From: Oxalicibacterium solurbis
GTDB taxonomy: Bacteria; Pseudomonadota; Gammaproteobacteria; Burkholderiales; Burkholderiaceae_D
Length of the DNA: 64,000 nucleotides
Assembly (NCBI RefSeq): GCF_014635845.1
Contig: NZ_BMDP01000003.1
Location: forward strand, 124,001-188,000
Direction of reading: 5' to 3'
Position numbers and translations under genes: made by a program
Notes under the pieces: model-generated
Databases searched by the model: none
Told to the model about the DNA's origin: nothing
What the model saw: only the letters and a program-made list of their open reading frames with translations
In this document: piece by piece, positions 27,536 through 36,615 of the stretch
Position numbering within the stretch: position 1 is the first letter of the stretch
Layout: each line of letters begins with the position of its first letter

Positions 27536-28354
27536 ATGGATTCCGTATGCACAACAAGCGAAATAGCAGGTGAAATGCACGAGCCAGCCGCATTGCGCAT
27601 CAACGGCATCACCATCGCTGACGACACCATTCTCAACGAATGCACGCATCACGCCGACGCCCCCGATCCGCTTGTTTCCGCGCGGCAGACGCTGGCGATC
27701 CGCGAATTGCTGCGGCAGCGTGCACAGGCCTTGCATCTGATCGATACGGAACGGGCCTCAGCGCAGGAGCTGGACGACAACGCACTCGATGCGCTGCTTG
27801 CCGCCGAACTGCAAACGCCCGCTCCCACGCGCGACGATTGCCTGCATTACTACCGCCATCACGCGGCACGCTTTCGCCGCAACGACATCGTCCACGCCAG
27901 CCATATCCTGTTCGCCGTCACCGCGCAAACGCCGCTGGCATTGATTCGCGCCAAGGCCGAGGAAACGCTGCAGCAATTGCGCGCAACGCCGGAAGCCTTC
28001 GAGACGACAGCGCGCGAGCTGTCGAACTGTCCTTCCGGCGGCGTCGGCGGCAGTCTCGGCCAGTTGCTGCGCGGCGACAGCGTGGCGGAATTCGAACACG
28101 CCGTTTTCGATGTGCAGGACAACGGCATCCTGCCGCACCTGGTCAACACGCGCTTCGGTTTCCACATCGTGCGCGTGGACCGGCGCATTGCCGGCGATGC
28201 GATTCCGTTCGACGAGGTTGCCGACGACATCGCGCGCTTTCTCGCCGAGCGCGTGCGGCACAAGGCGATGCAGCAATACGTAACAGTGCTGGCGTCGCAG
28301 GCGCAACTGGAAGGCGTCGATCTCGGCGCGGCGAACGGTCCGCTGGTTCAATAG
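27536..28354 (+). CDS. Parvulin-type peptidyl-prolyl isomerase of the nar operon
   Basis: A 272-residue protein. A PpiC/parvulin core lies at about residues 120-215, with VHASHILFAVT, LSNCPSGGVGGSLGQLLRG, EFEHAVFDVQDNGILPHLVNTRFGFHIVRVD. No signal peptide is visible, so it probably acts in the cytoplasm, unlike SurA or PrsA. NifM-like parvulins in nar operons are known in betaproteobacteria and are thought to help nitrate reductase folding; the exact role is not established. GAGGTGATC precedes the ATG at 27536, seven bases after the narI stop. Part of the narGHJI operon. Confidence 0.88.
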   Translation: MDSVCTTSEIAGEMHEPAALRINGITIADDTILNECTHHADAPDPLVSARQTLAIRELLRQRAQALHLIDTERASAQELDDNALDALLAAELQTPAPTRDDCLHYYRHHAARFRRNDIVHASHILFAVTAQTPLALIRAKAEETLQQLRATPEAFETTARELSNCPSGGVGGSLGQLLRGDSVAEFEHAVFDVQDNGILPHLVNTRFGFHIVRVDRRIAGDAIPFDEVADDIARFLAERVRHKAMQQYVTVLASQAQLEGVDLGAANGPLVQ

Positions 28355-28376
28355 GCATCCTCAAGGAGAAGCGATC

Positions 28377-29672
28377 ATGCAGGCAACCGATACTTCCGCG
28401 ACGTCTTCCTCCACTTCTTCTCCGGCCGCGCCGACCATCGTCACGGCGCAGGCATGGTCGGTGCTGCTGGCCAGCACCTTTGCCTTCATGGTCTGCTTCG
28501 TCGTCTGGATGATGTTCGGCGTGCTCGGCGTGCAGCTGCGCGAAGACCTCGGGCTGAACGGCACCGAATTCGGCCTGCTGACCTCGACGCCGGTGCTGAC
28601 CGGTGCGCTGATGCGACTGCCGCTGGGCATCTGGACCGATCGCTTCGGCGGCCGCATCGTGATGACGCTGCTGCTGGCGATCTGCGCGATTCCCGTCTAC
28701 ATCGTCAGCTATGCGACGCAGCTGTGGCAATTCCTCGTGATCGGCCTGTTCCTCGGTTGCGTCGGCGCGTCGTTCGCGGTCGGCACGCCGTACGTCGCGC
28801 GCTTCTTCCCGGCACAGCGGCGTGGCTTCGCGATGGGTTTCTTCGGTGCCGGCACCGTCGGTGCGGCAGTCAACCTGTTCGTCACGCCACTGCTGCTGGA
28901 TACCTACGGCTGGCGCTTCGTGCCGCGCGTCTACGCGGTGCTGCTGCTGGCGACGGCGGTGATCTTCTGGTTCGCATCGGCGCGCGATCCCGGGGCCGGC
29001 AAGGCATCCGGCTCGCTGCTCGATTCGTTCCGCGTGCTGCGCGATCCGCGCGTGTGGCGGCTGTGCCAGTACTACTCGATCACCTTCGGCGGCTTTACCG
29101 CGCTGTCGCTGTGGATTCCGCAATACCTGAAGGCCGAATACAGCATGACGCTGGTGATGGCATCGGCCTTCGCCGCCGGCTTCGCCTTGCCGGGCGCAGT
29201 GCTGCGAGCAGTCGGCGGCATCCTGGCCGACCGCTTCGGCGCGCACAACGTCACGTGGTGGGGATTATGGGTAGCGTGGATCTGCCTGTTCCTGCTGTCG
29301 TATCCGACGACCGATTTCGTCATCCATACGATAGATGGCCCGTTCACGATCACGCTGAACGTGCCGCCGCTCGCCTTCGTCGCGCTGACCTTCCTGCTCG
29401 GTGCAGTATTCGCATTCGGCATGGCATCGACGTTCAAGTATGTCGCCGATGATTTTCCACAGAATATGGGCATCGTCACCGGCATCGTCGGCCTGGCCGG
29501 CGGGCTGGGCGGCTTTCTGCTGCCGATCATCTTCGGCGCGCTGCTCGACATCTTCCGCATCCGCTCCAGCTGCTTCATGTTCCTGTACGGCATCGTCTGG
29601 GTCTCGCTGATCCTGATGTATCTGTCGGAAGTGCGCCGGACGCCGATTACCGGCACAGCGCAAGCCACCTAG
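28377..29672 (+). CDS. narK: Major facilitator nitrate/nitrite transporter
   Basis: A 431-residue protein with 12 predicted membrane spans. Family motifs include RLPLGIWTDRFGGRIVMT between spans 2 and 3, the nitrate signature FFGAGTVGAAVNLF, and GIVGLAGGLGGFLLPIIFG in the second half. Such transporters exchange nitrate for nitrite or import nitrate with protons. It lies 22 bases after the parvulin gene with AAGGAGAA upstream of its ATG, so it is the last gene of the nar operon. Only one narK-type gene is present, unlike the narK1K2 pairs of some relatives. Confidence 0.95.
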   Translation: MQATDTSATSSSTSSPAAPTIVTAQAWSVLLASTFAFMVCFVVWMMFGVLGVQLREDLGLNGTEFGLLTSTPVLTGALMRLPLGIWTDRFGGRIVMTLLLAICAIPVYIVSYATQLWQFLVIGLFLGCVGASFAVGTPYVARFFPAQRRGFAMGFFGAGTVGAAVNLFVTPLLLDTYGWRFVPRVYAVLLLATAVIFWFASARDPGAGKASGSLLDSFRVLRDPRVWRLCQYYSITFGGFTALSLWIPQYLKAEYSMTLVMASAFAAGFALPGAVLRAVGGILADRFGAHNVTWWGLWVAWICLFLLSYPTTDFVIHTIDGPFTITLNVPPLAFVALTFLLGAVFAFGMASTFKYVADDFPQNMGIVTGIVGLAGGLGGFLLPIIFGALLDIFRIRSSCFMFLYGIVWVSLILMYLSEVRRTPITGTAQAT

Positions 29673-29689
29673 CATTTTCGGACGTGCAT

Positions 29690-29714
29690 AAAAAAAGGGC
29701 CCCGAAAGGGGCCC
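29690..29714 (-). terminator. Rho-independent terminator (minus strand, possibly used by both)
   Basis: GGGCCCC (29697-29703) pairs with GGGGCCC (29708-29714) around GAAA. The seven As at 29690-29696 form a T-run on the minus strand, ending the OxlT-type gene. The convergent nar operon ends 18 bases away. Confidence 0.85.
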
Positions 29715-29747
29715 GAAAGTTGAGAGCATTACAGACTACAGATTGCG

Positions 29748-31064
29748 TCAGGCTGTTGCCGCTGCGGTACCGCCCGCAGCGCTTTCCTGCCGCTGCAGTT
29801 CTTTCGAACGTGCAACGTGTTTGGCAAGCGCCGGCCGCAAGGCCACGACCGCGAGAATCGCTGCGGTGATATCCATGCACGCCACCGTGTACAGAACGGT
29901 CGACCAGGTGCCGGTTGCTTCCATCATGATGTTGCCGACCGGAACGAACAGGGCGCCGATACCTTTTGCGGTGTACAGCACGCCGTAGATCTTGCCGATG
30001 TGCTTGGTACCGAACGCGTCGCCGGCCAGTGCCGAGAACAGCGAGTAGACCTCACCCCATGCCAGGAACACGACACCCGACAGGATCAGGAACGCCCAAG
30101 GGTTGTGACCGAAGTAGCCCAGCGCGATGATGCCGAAGCCTTCCAGCGTGAACGCGATCACCATGGTTTTTTCACGACCGATGTTGTCCGAAATCCAACC
30201 GAACAGGGGACGCGAAATACCGTTCATGATGCGGTCCAGCATCAGCGCCAGTGGCAACGCAGCCATCACGAAGAAGTACATGTCGACTTCGAAGTGCTTG
30301 ACGCCCAGATCGGTTGCGATCACGCCCAGCTGCGCCACTGCCATCATGCCGCCGGTGACGACGCAGATGAACATGAAGAACATCAGCCAGAACAATTTGG
30401 TGTTCAGCGCTTCTTTCAGCGTGTAGTCGCGGGTAGCTTGCGCCAGTTTTGCCGAAACCTGAATTTCACCCTTGGCCGGCGAACGCAGGAACCATGCTGC
30501 GGCGAATGCCATGCTGCCTTGCAGGATGCCGAAGAACAGGAAGGTTTCCTGGAAGCCCGACGATTCGATCATCGCCGCGATCGGCAGAATCGTTGCAGCG
30601 GAACCGGCACCGTAACCACCAGCCGTCAGGCCGACTGCCAGGCCGCGACGGTCCGGGAACCATTTCAGCGCGTTGTTGATACAGGTTGCGTAGATCGAGC
30701 CGACACCGATACCGCCGAATGCCGCGCCGACGTAGAAGCCTGCCAGCGACGTTGCCTGCGAGTTGATGACCCATGCCACACCAATGAAGACTGCACCGAA
30801 CGCCACCATCAGGCGCGGGCCGAGTTTATCGATGAAGTAGCCTTCGATCGGCGCCAGCCAGGTTTGCACCAGCACGAACAACGTGAAGGCGATTTGAATT
30901 TCTGCACGTGCCCAGCCGAACTTGTCCTGGATTTCAGGAACGAAGAGCGTCCATGCGTATTGAATGTTTGCGGTCGCGATCATGCAGATCACGCCGACGA
31001 CCAGTTGCCACCAACGCTTGTTGGAAACCGGTTTGTCTAGGGTTGCCGAAGGTGCGCCGCTCAT
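29748..31064 (-). CDS. OxlT-type oxalate/formate antiporter-like MFS transporter, copy 1
   Basis: A 438-residue protein with 12 hydrophobic segments. VQTWLAPIEGYFIDKLGPRLMV, NNALKWFPDRRGLAVGLTAGGYGAGSA and NGISRPLFGWISDNIGREKTM match the oxalate:formate antiporter family of Oxalobacter and relatives. OxlT exchanges oxalate for formate, giving proton-motive energy when decarboxylation occurs inside. No frc or oxc gene is in this window, so substrate is uncertain. Start 31064 follows AAGGAGCTGGCAA. Its ATG overlaps the stop of a 42-codon ORF. A paralog is at 51213-52490. Confidence 0.88.
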   Translation of the reverse strand: MSGAPSATLDKPVSNKRWWQLVVGVICMIATANIQYAWTLFVPEIQDKFGWARAEIQIAFTLFVLVQTWLAPIEGYFIDKLGPRLMVAFGAVFIGVAWVINSQATSLAGFYVGAAFGGIGVGSIYATCINNALKWFPDRRGLAVGLTAGGYGAGSAATILPIAAMIESSGFQETFLFFGILQGSMAFAAAWFLRSPAKGEIQVSAKLAQATRDYTLKEALNTKLFWLMFFMFICVVTGGMMAVAQLGVIATDLGVKHFEVDMYFFVMAALPLALMLDRIMNGISRPLFGWISDNIGREKTMVIAFTLEGFGIIALGYFGHNPWAFLILSGVVFLAWGEVYSLFSALAGDAFGTKHIGKIYGVLYTAKGIGALFVPVGNIMMEATGTWSTVLYTVACMDITAAILAVVALRPALAKHVARSKELQRQESAAGGTAAATA

Positions 31065-31189
31065 TTGCCAGCTCCTTGAATCGATGGGTTGAATTGCAGA
31101 GCGGAATCTTGCTGAACAAAATCGCACTGGATGAAACTGCCGGATGCACGCGTGGAAGCGCCACCCGATGGGATGAATACCTCTGTCAT
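31061..31189 (-). CDS. Small ORF (42 residues) translationally coupled to the OxlT-type gene
   Basis: Starts MTEVFIPSGGASTRASGSFI at the ATG at 31189, preceded by AGAGGAAC at good spacing, and stops at 31061 so that its stop overlaps the transporter start as ATGA. No membrane segment or signal is visible, so it does not resemble the short membrane partner proteins described for some such transporters. It may be a regulatory leader peptide or a real small protein. Support is limited to the ribosome site and the overlap. Confidence 0.45.
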   Translation of the reverse strand: MTEVFIPSGGASTRASGSFIQCDFVQQDSALQFNPSIQGAGK

Positions 31190-31607
31190 GATTGTTCCTC
31201 TTGCCATCTGCGAGGCTTGCTTGGCGCAGCCCCGGAAGACGATTGTTTGTTGATGTCGCAAACTGCAGCGACGCGCAAATCTGTTGTTTTGTCAGGCGGC
31301 CATGTTGCAGGTCCGGTCGAACGCCGTTCCGCCTTCCGCTGTCACGATCCTTGGCCGATCGCCCTTGCGGTGTGGAATGATCGGATGCTGCACCTCGCTT
31401 TCGTCAAAACCGGTTCCCGGAAGGAACGAACCAGAAAACCCCGCCTTCCGAGAACATTGCTTCTCTGGTAACGTCCGTTGTCCGCCGTTCGACGGGCCAG
31501 GGCGTTAATCGCAGCAAGCAATCGGCCGGGGTCGGCCTTTTTCTTAAAAACAGGTTAGGGTGTCGTTAAGATTTCGTGACGATACGGATTTAGGCTTTCA
31601 GCGCCAA

Positions 31608-31646
31608 TACGTATTTGTACGTAACAAAAATACGTACTAATACGTA
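31608..31646. promoter_or_regulatory. Two adjacent TACGTA dyads, probable repressor operators
   Basis: TACGTA occurs at 31608, 31618, 31631 and 31641. It forms two 16-base dyads, TACGTA-TTTG-TACGTA and TACGTA-CTAA-TACGTA, whose centres are 23 bases apart. They lie in the gap (31190-31799) between the OxlT-type operon and the proline-rich protein gene. The design resembles paired TetR-type operators. The rest of this gap is AT-rich near 31550-31680 and otherwise without a supported gene. Confidence 0.6.
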
Positions 31647-31799
31647 GTTCGGAGGCAATTCCAGCATCGTTTGTGAAGAAAAAATGAAAGGAACCAAGCA
31701 GGCTGCAGCCACTCTTATTTGCGGTTCGCACCGCATCGTTCCCGCCGCACGAATGTTGTGGCGGCCTCATAATGGAGCGGTTATCACCTGTCGTTGCAC

Positions 31800-32639
31800 A
31801 TGAAGTCCCAGCCTCTTCTCGCCAACCCGCGCAAACGCGCCGCGATCGGCCTGGCACTCTCCCTGTTGTTGCATGCGCTGCTCATATTCCGTTTCGCGAC
31901 GCAACCGCCGCCGCCGAAGGACATCAACGAGCCCGGCCCCAAGGGAAACATGCCGCTGACCGTGCGCCTGCTGCCGATGTCGCGACCATCCTCGCAATCG
32001 GCCGCCACACCACCTGCGCCCGCGCAGCGTTCGGTGCTGGCGCCGCCGCCGACGGCGAAGCAGCAGCCGCGCCAGAAACAGAAATCGACCGTCGCACAGA
32101 AGAAGCAGAGCGCACCGAAAACCGCGCTCGATAAATCGCTGCCGCCCGAAAAAACGGCATCGAAGAAGCTGCCACCCAATGCCGATATCTCGGACATGCT
32201 GGCCGCTGCGCGCGATCGCCGTCGCGCTGCCGGCATTGAGGATCCGGACAGCAGCAAACAGGAACCGCAGGATGACAGCGCGATCGCGCGCGCCAATGTG
32301 CAGCAAATGCTGCAGATGCAGTCGCACGGCCAGCAGGAAGCCGGCGGCGTATTCCAGATCACTTACAAGGGTGCGCGCACGGCGGAATTCATTTTCCGCG
32401 GCTGGAATGTGCGGCGACGTACGGATACGCGCCAGTTGATACAGGTCGATGCGGGGTTGAACGGCGACGTGGATACGGCGATCGTGCGCCGCATGATCGA
32501 ACTGATCCGGCAGACCGAACGCGGTGACTTTCACTGGGAATCGCGCCGGCTTGGCCGCGTGGTCGTGCTGTCGGCCCGGCCGCAGGACAGCGCCGAACTG
32601 GAAGATTTCCTGAAGAAGGAATTCCGGCTGGCGCAATAA
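31800..32639 (+). CDS. Proline-rich, membrane-anchored protein of unknown function
   Basis: A 279-residue protein. A short basic start leads to one hydrophobic segment (about residues 14-32, IGLALSLLLHALLIFRFA), then a long Pro/Lys/Gln-rich stretch to about residue 120. A C-terminal domain holds FQITYKGARTAEFIFRGWN and RRMIELIRQTERGDFHWESR. The layout recalls TonB/TolA-like periplasmic spanning proteins, but the C-terminal domain is not one I recognise as TonB. The ATG at 31800 is preferred to a TTG two codons upstream. It likely sits in the inner membrane with its C terminus in the periplasm. Confidence 0.65.
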   Translation: MKSQPLLANPRKRAAIGLALSLLLHALLIFRFATQPPPPKDINEPGPKGNMPLTVRLLPMSRPSSQSAATPPAPAQRSVLAPPPTAKQQPRQKQKSTVAQKKQSAPKTALDKSLPPEKTASKKLPPNADISDMLAAARDRRRAAGIEDPDSSKQEPQDDSAIARANVQQMLQMQSHGQQEAGGVFQITYKGARTAEFIFRGWNVRRRTDTRQLIQVDAGLNGDVDTAIVRRMIELIRQTERGDFHWESRRLGRVVVLSARPQDSAELEDFLKKEFRLAQ

Positions 32640-32732
32640 GTGCAATCGGCACAGCCGGATGACAGGGCGATCGCTGCAACACAGCCTGCCGCTTCATCCC
32701 TTCATGCGGGACGCATTTCTTTTGGCTTTCGC

Positions 32733-33302
32733 TTATTTCGTATCGATCGCGCGCGCCACGCCCAGATGGTGCTGCACGACCTTGATGTTCCGCTCCGCAT
32801 AGGCCTTCAGTTCCTGATCCGACGTTTCGCGGATGGTTTTATCCAGTAGCTGTTCCGCGCTTTCATGGTCGCCGATGCCGATGCGCGCAATGTACTGGGA
32901 ATCGAAGGTGCTGCCGCTCAACAGACCCAGCGCGGTTTTCAGCGTCTTGTGTTGCAGATCGGTTTCTTCCGGCAGCGTGATGCCCTTCGATTCTGCCAAT
33001 GCACGCAGTTCTTCCAGCGCTTTCGTATGATCGTCGATCATCAACTGCGCAAACTTCCGAATCCGCTCGTCTTCGGATTTTTCCAATGCCAGCATTCCGC
33101 TGTCGATTTCTCCCAGATTGGCCTGCGCGATATCGCGGATCAGTTCGCGGTCGCCGCTGCTGACGCGCGCTTCCGCCGTCGCGGCGACAGGATCGGTATT
33201 GGTTTGCTGCGCATGAAGCGGCGCAGCGCAGGTCAGCATGGCAGCGCATGCTGCGCCTGCCAGTCGTATCGTTCGTCGTGTTGCAAGCTGTTTTTTCACC
33301 AT
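32733..33302 (-). CDS. DUF4142-family exported protein
   Basis: A 189-residue protein with a signal peptide (about 1-31, ending PLHA-QQ). A four-helix, ferritin-like region follows, with DRELIRDIAQANLGEIDSGMLALEKSEDERIRKFAQLMIDDHTKALEEL. This is the DUF4142 pattern, periplasmic proteins of unknown role often linked to stress or envelope conditions. No metal ligands are fully evident. It is a single gene facing the GGDEF/EAL gene's downstream end; the 171-base gap has no clear terminator. Confidence 0.85.
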   Translation of the reverse strand: MVKKQLATRRTIRLAGAACAAMLTCAAPLHAQQTNTDPVAATAEARVSSGDRELIRDIAQANLGEIDSGMLALEKSEDERIRKFAQLMIDDHTKALEELRALAESKGITLPEETDLQHKTLKTALGLLSGSTFDSQYIARIGIGDHESAEQLLDKTIRETSDQELKAYAERNIKVVQHHLGVARAIDTK

Positions 33303-33473
33303 CGTTACTCTCCATCAGACAATTGCAGGCAGGAAAATCTTGCCTGCGCGTTCCGCCTGTGGGAGTTCTTCATCCGGGAATAGTTCTGCCTCTCGTTCTG
33401 CCACCCGCCGATAACAGGCGTTGCCTTGCAGAAGAAAGAGAAAAGAGGCGGTCGCAAAAACCGCCGGACAACT

Positions 33474-36176
33474 TCAACTGGTCACTGCATCCGCCAGCAG
33501 GTACTGCCGATGCATCAATGCCAGGATATCGGCGGCAGGCAGCGGCGGTGCGATCAGATAGCCCTGTACTTCATCGCAACCGAGTTCGCGCAGGATGTGC
33601 AACTGCTCCTCCGTTTCCACGCCTTCCGCAATGACGCCCATGTCGAGCGCCTTGGCCATCAGCACGATGGTCTTGAACAGGATGTCGCCTTCGGGCCCGG
33701 CTCCCAGGCGCGACGTAAACGCACGATCGACCTTGATGATCTGCATGTCGATTTCCTGCAGCCGCGACAGCGACGAGTAGCCGGTGCCGAAGTCGTCCAG
33801 GTGGATCTTGATGCCGAGCGCGCTGATGGCGGCAAGCTGGCCGATCACATCCGTCGATTCGCTCATCATCGCCGATTCCGTCAATTCCACCTCGATCAGT
33901 TCAGGCGCAATGCCATGGCTCTTCAGCAGGCCGGCAATCAGCGTATCGACGCCGCCGACGTTGAGCTGCGTCGGCGAGATGTTGACCGAAACCGGCACCA
34001 GCGGCTCGCCTTCGCGCTGCCATTGCGCGATCTGCACGCACACCTGATCGATCACCAGTTCGCCCAGCTGTACGATGCAGCCGTTCTTTTCCGCCAGTGG
34101 AATGAATTCGGAAGGATGGATCAGGCCGCGCAGCGGACTGCGCCAGCGTACCAGCGCTTCCAGCCCCGTCAGCTGGCCGGTGAAGGCATTCACACGCGGC
34201 TGATAGTGCATCTCGAACTGGTTTTCGGCAATCGCGCGCACCAGCTCGGCTTCCGCGTTCAGCTTGCTGCGGATGCTGTCGTACAGCTGCTGATCGTAGA
34301 AGTGGAAGGTGCCCTTGCCTTCTTCCTTCGCCGCGTACATCGCGATATCGGCCTTCTGGATCAGCGCATCCGGTTCTTCGCCATCGTCCGGAAACATGCT
34401 GATGCCGATCGACGTGCCGATGCGCATTTCGCGCCCGAGGATGACGAAGGCTTCGTGGAAGGCTTCGGTGATGCGCGAGGCGACATGCACGACTTCGTCC
34501 TGATTCACGACCGAATTCAGCAATACCGTGAATTCATCGCCGCCAAGGCGGATGACATGATCCTCGGCACGCAATACCGATTTCAGCCGCGCCGCCGCCT
34601 GCCGCAGCAGCTTGTCGCCCATCGTATGGCCGAGCGTGTCGTTGACGTTCTTGAAGTTGTCCAGGTCGATGAACAGGATCGCGAGGATGCCGTCACGATT
34701 CTTCGCGCTGCGCAATGCGGTCGGCAGGAAGTTGATCAGCCAGTAGCGGTTCGGCAATCCCGTCAGCGCATCGGTGTTGGCCATCGTCAGCAGCAGCTGC
34801 TCGTGCTCCTTGGTTTCCGAGATGTCGCGCAGCGTGACGGCCAGCCCGGTCTGCGAACGCACCAGCCGGCGATGCACCCAGCTCGGCTGGCCCGGCTTGG
34901 CATCGGCGAACTGGAATTCGTCTTCATAAAAACCGAACTCCATGGCGCGCCGATAAATGGACAGCGATTGCTGCACATCCTGTCCCAGATTGACTTCCGA
35001 TATCTTCATGCCGATCAGCGCACGCTTCGTGTAGCCCAGCAGCGATGCGCCGCGCTCGTTGCAATCCTCGATCACGAAATCCTGCAGCACGCTGTCGTGC
35101 GCATACAGCGCGCTTACCATGTAGAAGCCTTCGCGCGCATCGTCGATGGCCAGGTGATAGGTCCGCTTCACCTCGTCCGCCTGTTTCTTGCGCCATGCCA
35201 GCCGCGCCGAGAAATGCATGCCGACCAGTGCAGCCAGGAACAGCGCAAGGCTGGCGATGCCGGCGATCTTGCGATAACCGGCAGCGTTTTCTTCCTGCGC
35301 GGCATACTGACCTTTTTCCGCCAGGCCGACATAGGAAACCAGCGGATAGCCGGACAGCTTGTGCCATGCAAGGATGCGCGCTTCGTGATCCTTGTATTTG
35401 TTTGCCGGCATGCGCCGCACGCCGCTTTCGGTGGTGAACTCCGGCGGTTGCAGATGCACCTGATCGCCACGAATGTCCACGCCCTTCTCGCTGACCAGCA
35501 GCGTGCCGTCGTCGTGCCGGATCGAAATGAAGTCGCGCGGCTTCAGGCTGTTTTCGTCATTGAAGGAAGCGAGATAACCCGGCTCGACACCCACCGACAC
35601 CACGCCGGCGAAAGAGCCGTCCTTCGCATCGAGGCGGCGCGTGAAACGGATCACCGAACGGCCGGAACGGCGGCCCACCGTCAGTGACGGATCGATGCGC
35701 AAGCCAGCGCCGGCATGCGCACGATGAAACTGGAAATAATCGCGATCGCTCGCATTGATCGTGGGGCCGGCCAATGTGCTGGCGATGCTGATGCCGTTGC
35801 GGTCGATGATGCTGACGTAGAAATCTGAGGCCGGGGGATACAGGCCTTCCCGCAATTGATCCTGCAGGTCGATCTTGCCGTCACTGTGTTCCCAATAGTA
35901 TTTGAGACTGAGCGACAAGGCATCGATCTGGTCGACGGTGCGCGAGAGCTGCTGGGAATAGGCATTGGAGAGCGACACCGCCATCGCCGCGGCATCGCGT
36001 TCCGCTTCCTCGTGGTCCATCGCGATCTTGCTGAACGTGATGCCCCAGATGACCACCACCAGCAACAGGCAGCCGGCGGGCCACAGGAGAATGGCGCCGA
36101 GGTGTTCCTTCAGGTATCCGTATCGTTTCAAATAACCTGAAAGGCGATGATCGATTTTACGATGCGCATTTGCCAA
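33474..36176 (-). CDS. Membrane-bound PAS-GGDEF-EAL cyclic di-GMP enzyme
   Basis: 900 residues. A membrane segment at about 27-48 is followed by a periplasmic Cache-like sensor to about 305 and a second membrane segment near 308-325. A PAS domain (about 340-455) precedes a GGDEF domain with intact RLGGDEF (GGDEF at 545-549) and an EAL domain with LEALVRW near 673 and a DDFGTGYSSL motif. Both catalytic domains look active, so it could both make and break cyclic di-GMP. It probably couples an external signal to motility or biofilm decisions. No inhibitory RxxD site was evaluated in detail. Single gene. Confidence 0.93.
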   Translation of the reverse strand: MANAHRKIDHRLSGYLKRYGYLKEHLGAILLWPAGCLLLVVVIWGITFSKIAMDHEEAERDAAAMAVSLSNAYSQQLSRTVDQIDALSLSLKYYWEHSDGKIDLQDQLREGLYPPASDFYVSIIDRNGISIASTLAGPTINASDRDYFQFHRAHAGAGLRIDPSLTVGRRSGRSVIRFTRRLDAKDGSFAGVVSVGVEPGYLASFNDENSLKPRDFISIRHDDGTLLVSEKGVDIRGDQVHLQPPEFTTESGVRRMPANKYKDHEARILAWHKLSGYPLVSYVGLAEKGQYAAQEENAAGYRKIAGIASLALFLAALVGMHFSARLAWRKKQADEVKRTYHLAIDDAREGFYMVSALYAHDSVLQDFVIEDCNERGASLLGYTKRALIGMKISEVNLGQDVQQSLSIYRRAMEFGFYEDEFQFADAKPGQPSWVHRRLVRSQTGLAVTLRDISETKEHEQLLLTMANTDALTGLPNRYWLINFLPTALRSAKNRDGILAILFIDLDNFKNVNDTLGHTMGDKLLRQAAARLKSVLRAEDHVIRLGGDEFTVLLNSVVNQDEVVHVASRITEAFHEAFVILGREMRIGTSIGISMFPDDGEEPDALIQKADIAMYAAKEEGKGTFHFYDQQLYDSIRSKLNAEAELVRAIAENQFEMHYQPRVNAFTGQLTGLEALVRWRSPLRGLIHPSEFIPLAEKNGCIVQLGELVIDQVCVQIAQWQREGEPLVPVSVNISPTQLNVGGVDTLIAGLLKSHGIAPELIEVELTESAMMSESTDVIGQLAAISALGIKIHLDDFGTGYSSLSRLQEIDMQIIKVDRAFTSRLGAGPEGDILFKTIVLMAKALDMGVIAEGVETEEQLHILRELGCDEVQGYLIAPPLPAADILALMHRQYLLADAVTS

Positions 36177-36615
36177 GATGAAACCTGCTCAGGGAATTCG
36201 TGGGACATGGTGCCGCGTGGCAATAACATGATACCCCCCGGCCGGCATGATCAATTCATGACAGCTACACGAGCCACCGCATACATCGGCACTTCACCGA
36301 TAAACACGGCAGAGAAAAACAGAGAGACGGCATCCGCAGGATCGGCGGATGCTTGTCCGTCGAAGTCCGCCAGATTGCGCGGGCTTCGAACATCCAGGAC
36401 AGGATCAACAGGAACGACTGAACGGAACGGCTTGAAACAATTGCATGTATTGCACCATGAGAATCCCGCATCCGCAATGGGGTATCGCACAAAGACGGAT
36501 GAGGAAGGCTGCAATATCTGATTGTATTGCTGCACGGCATTGTTTTTTGATCTGACGGGGAACGGTCGCGCACCGGGCGCATCCAATTTGCCACGAATGC
36601 AATATGGAGGCATCC
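36177..36615. other. Intergenic region, 439 bases, no supported gene
   Basis: Lies between the divergent GGDEF/EAL and GFA genes and must hold both promoters. Open frames exist on both strands but show neither ribosome sites nor family resemblance. A minus-strand fragment (DPVLDVRSPRNL) faintly resembles a rhodanese but does not continue as one. Confidence 0.4.

Noticed and set aside
31061-31189. Identification of the small ORF as the known short membrane subunit of oxalate/formate-type transporters
   Set aside because: It has no hydrophobic membrane segment and does not resemble that family's pattern.
33426-35687. A 750-codon open frame opposite the GGDEF/EAL gene
   Set aside because: Same reason: antisense shadow of a well-supported gene, with Arg/His/Gln-rich low-information sequence.
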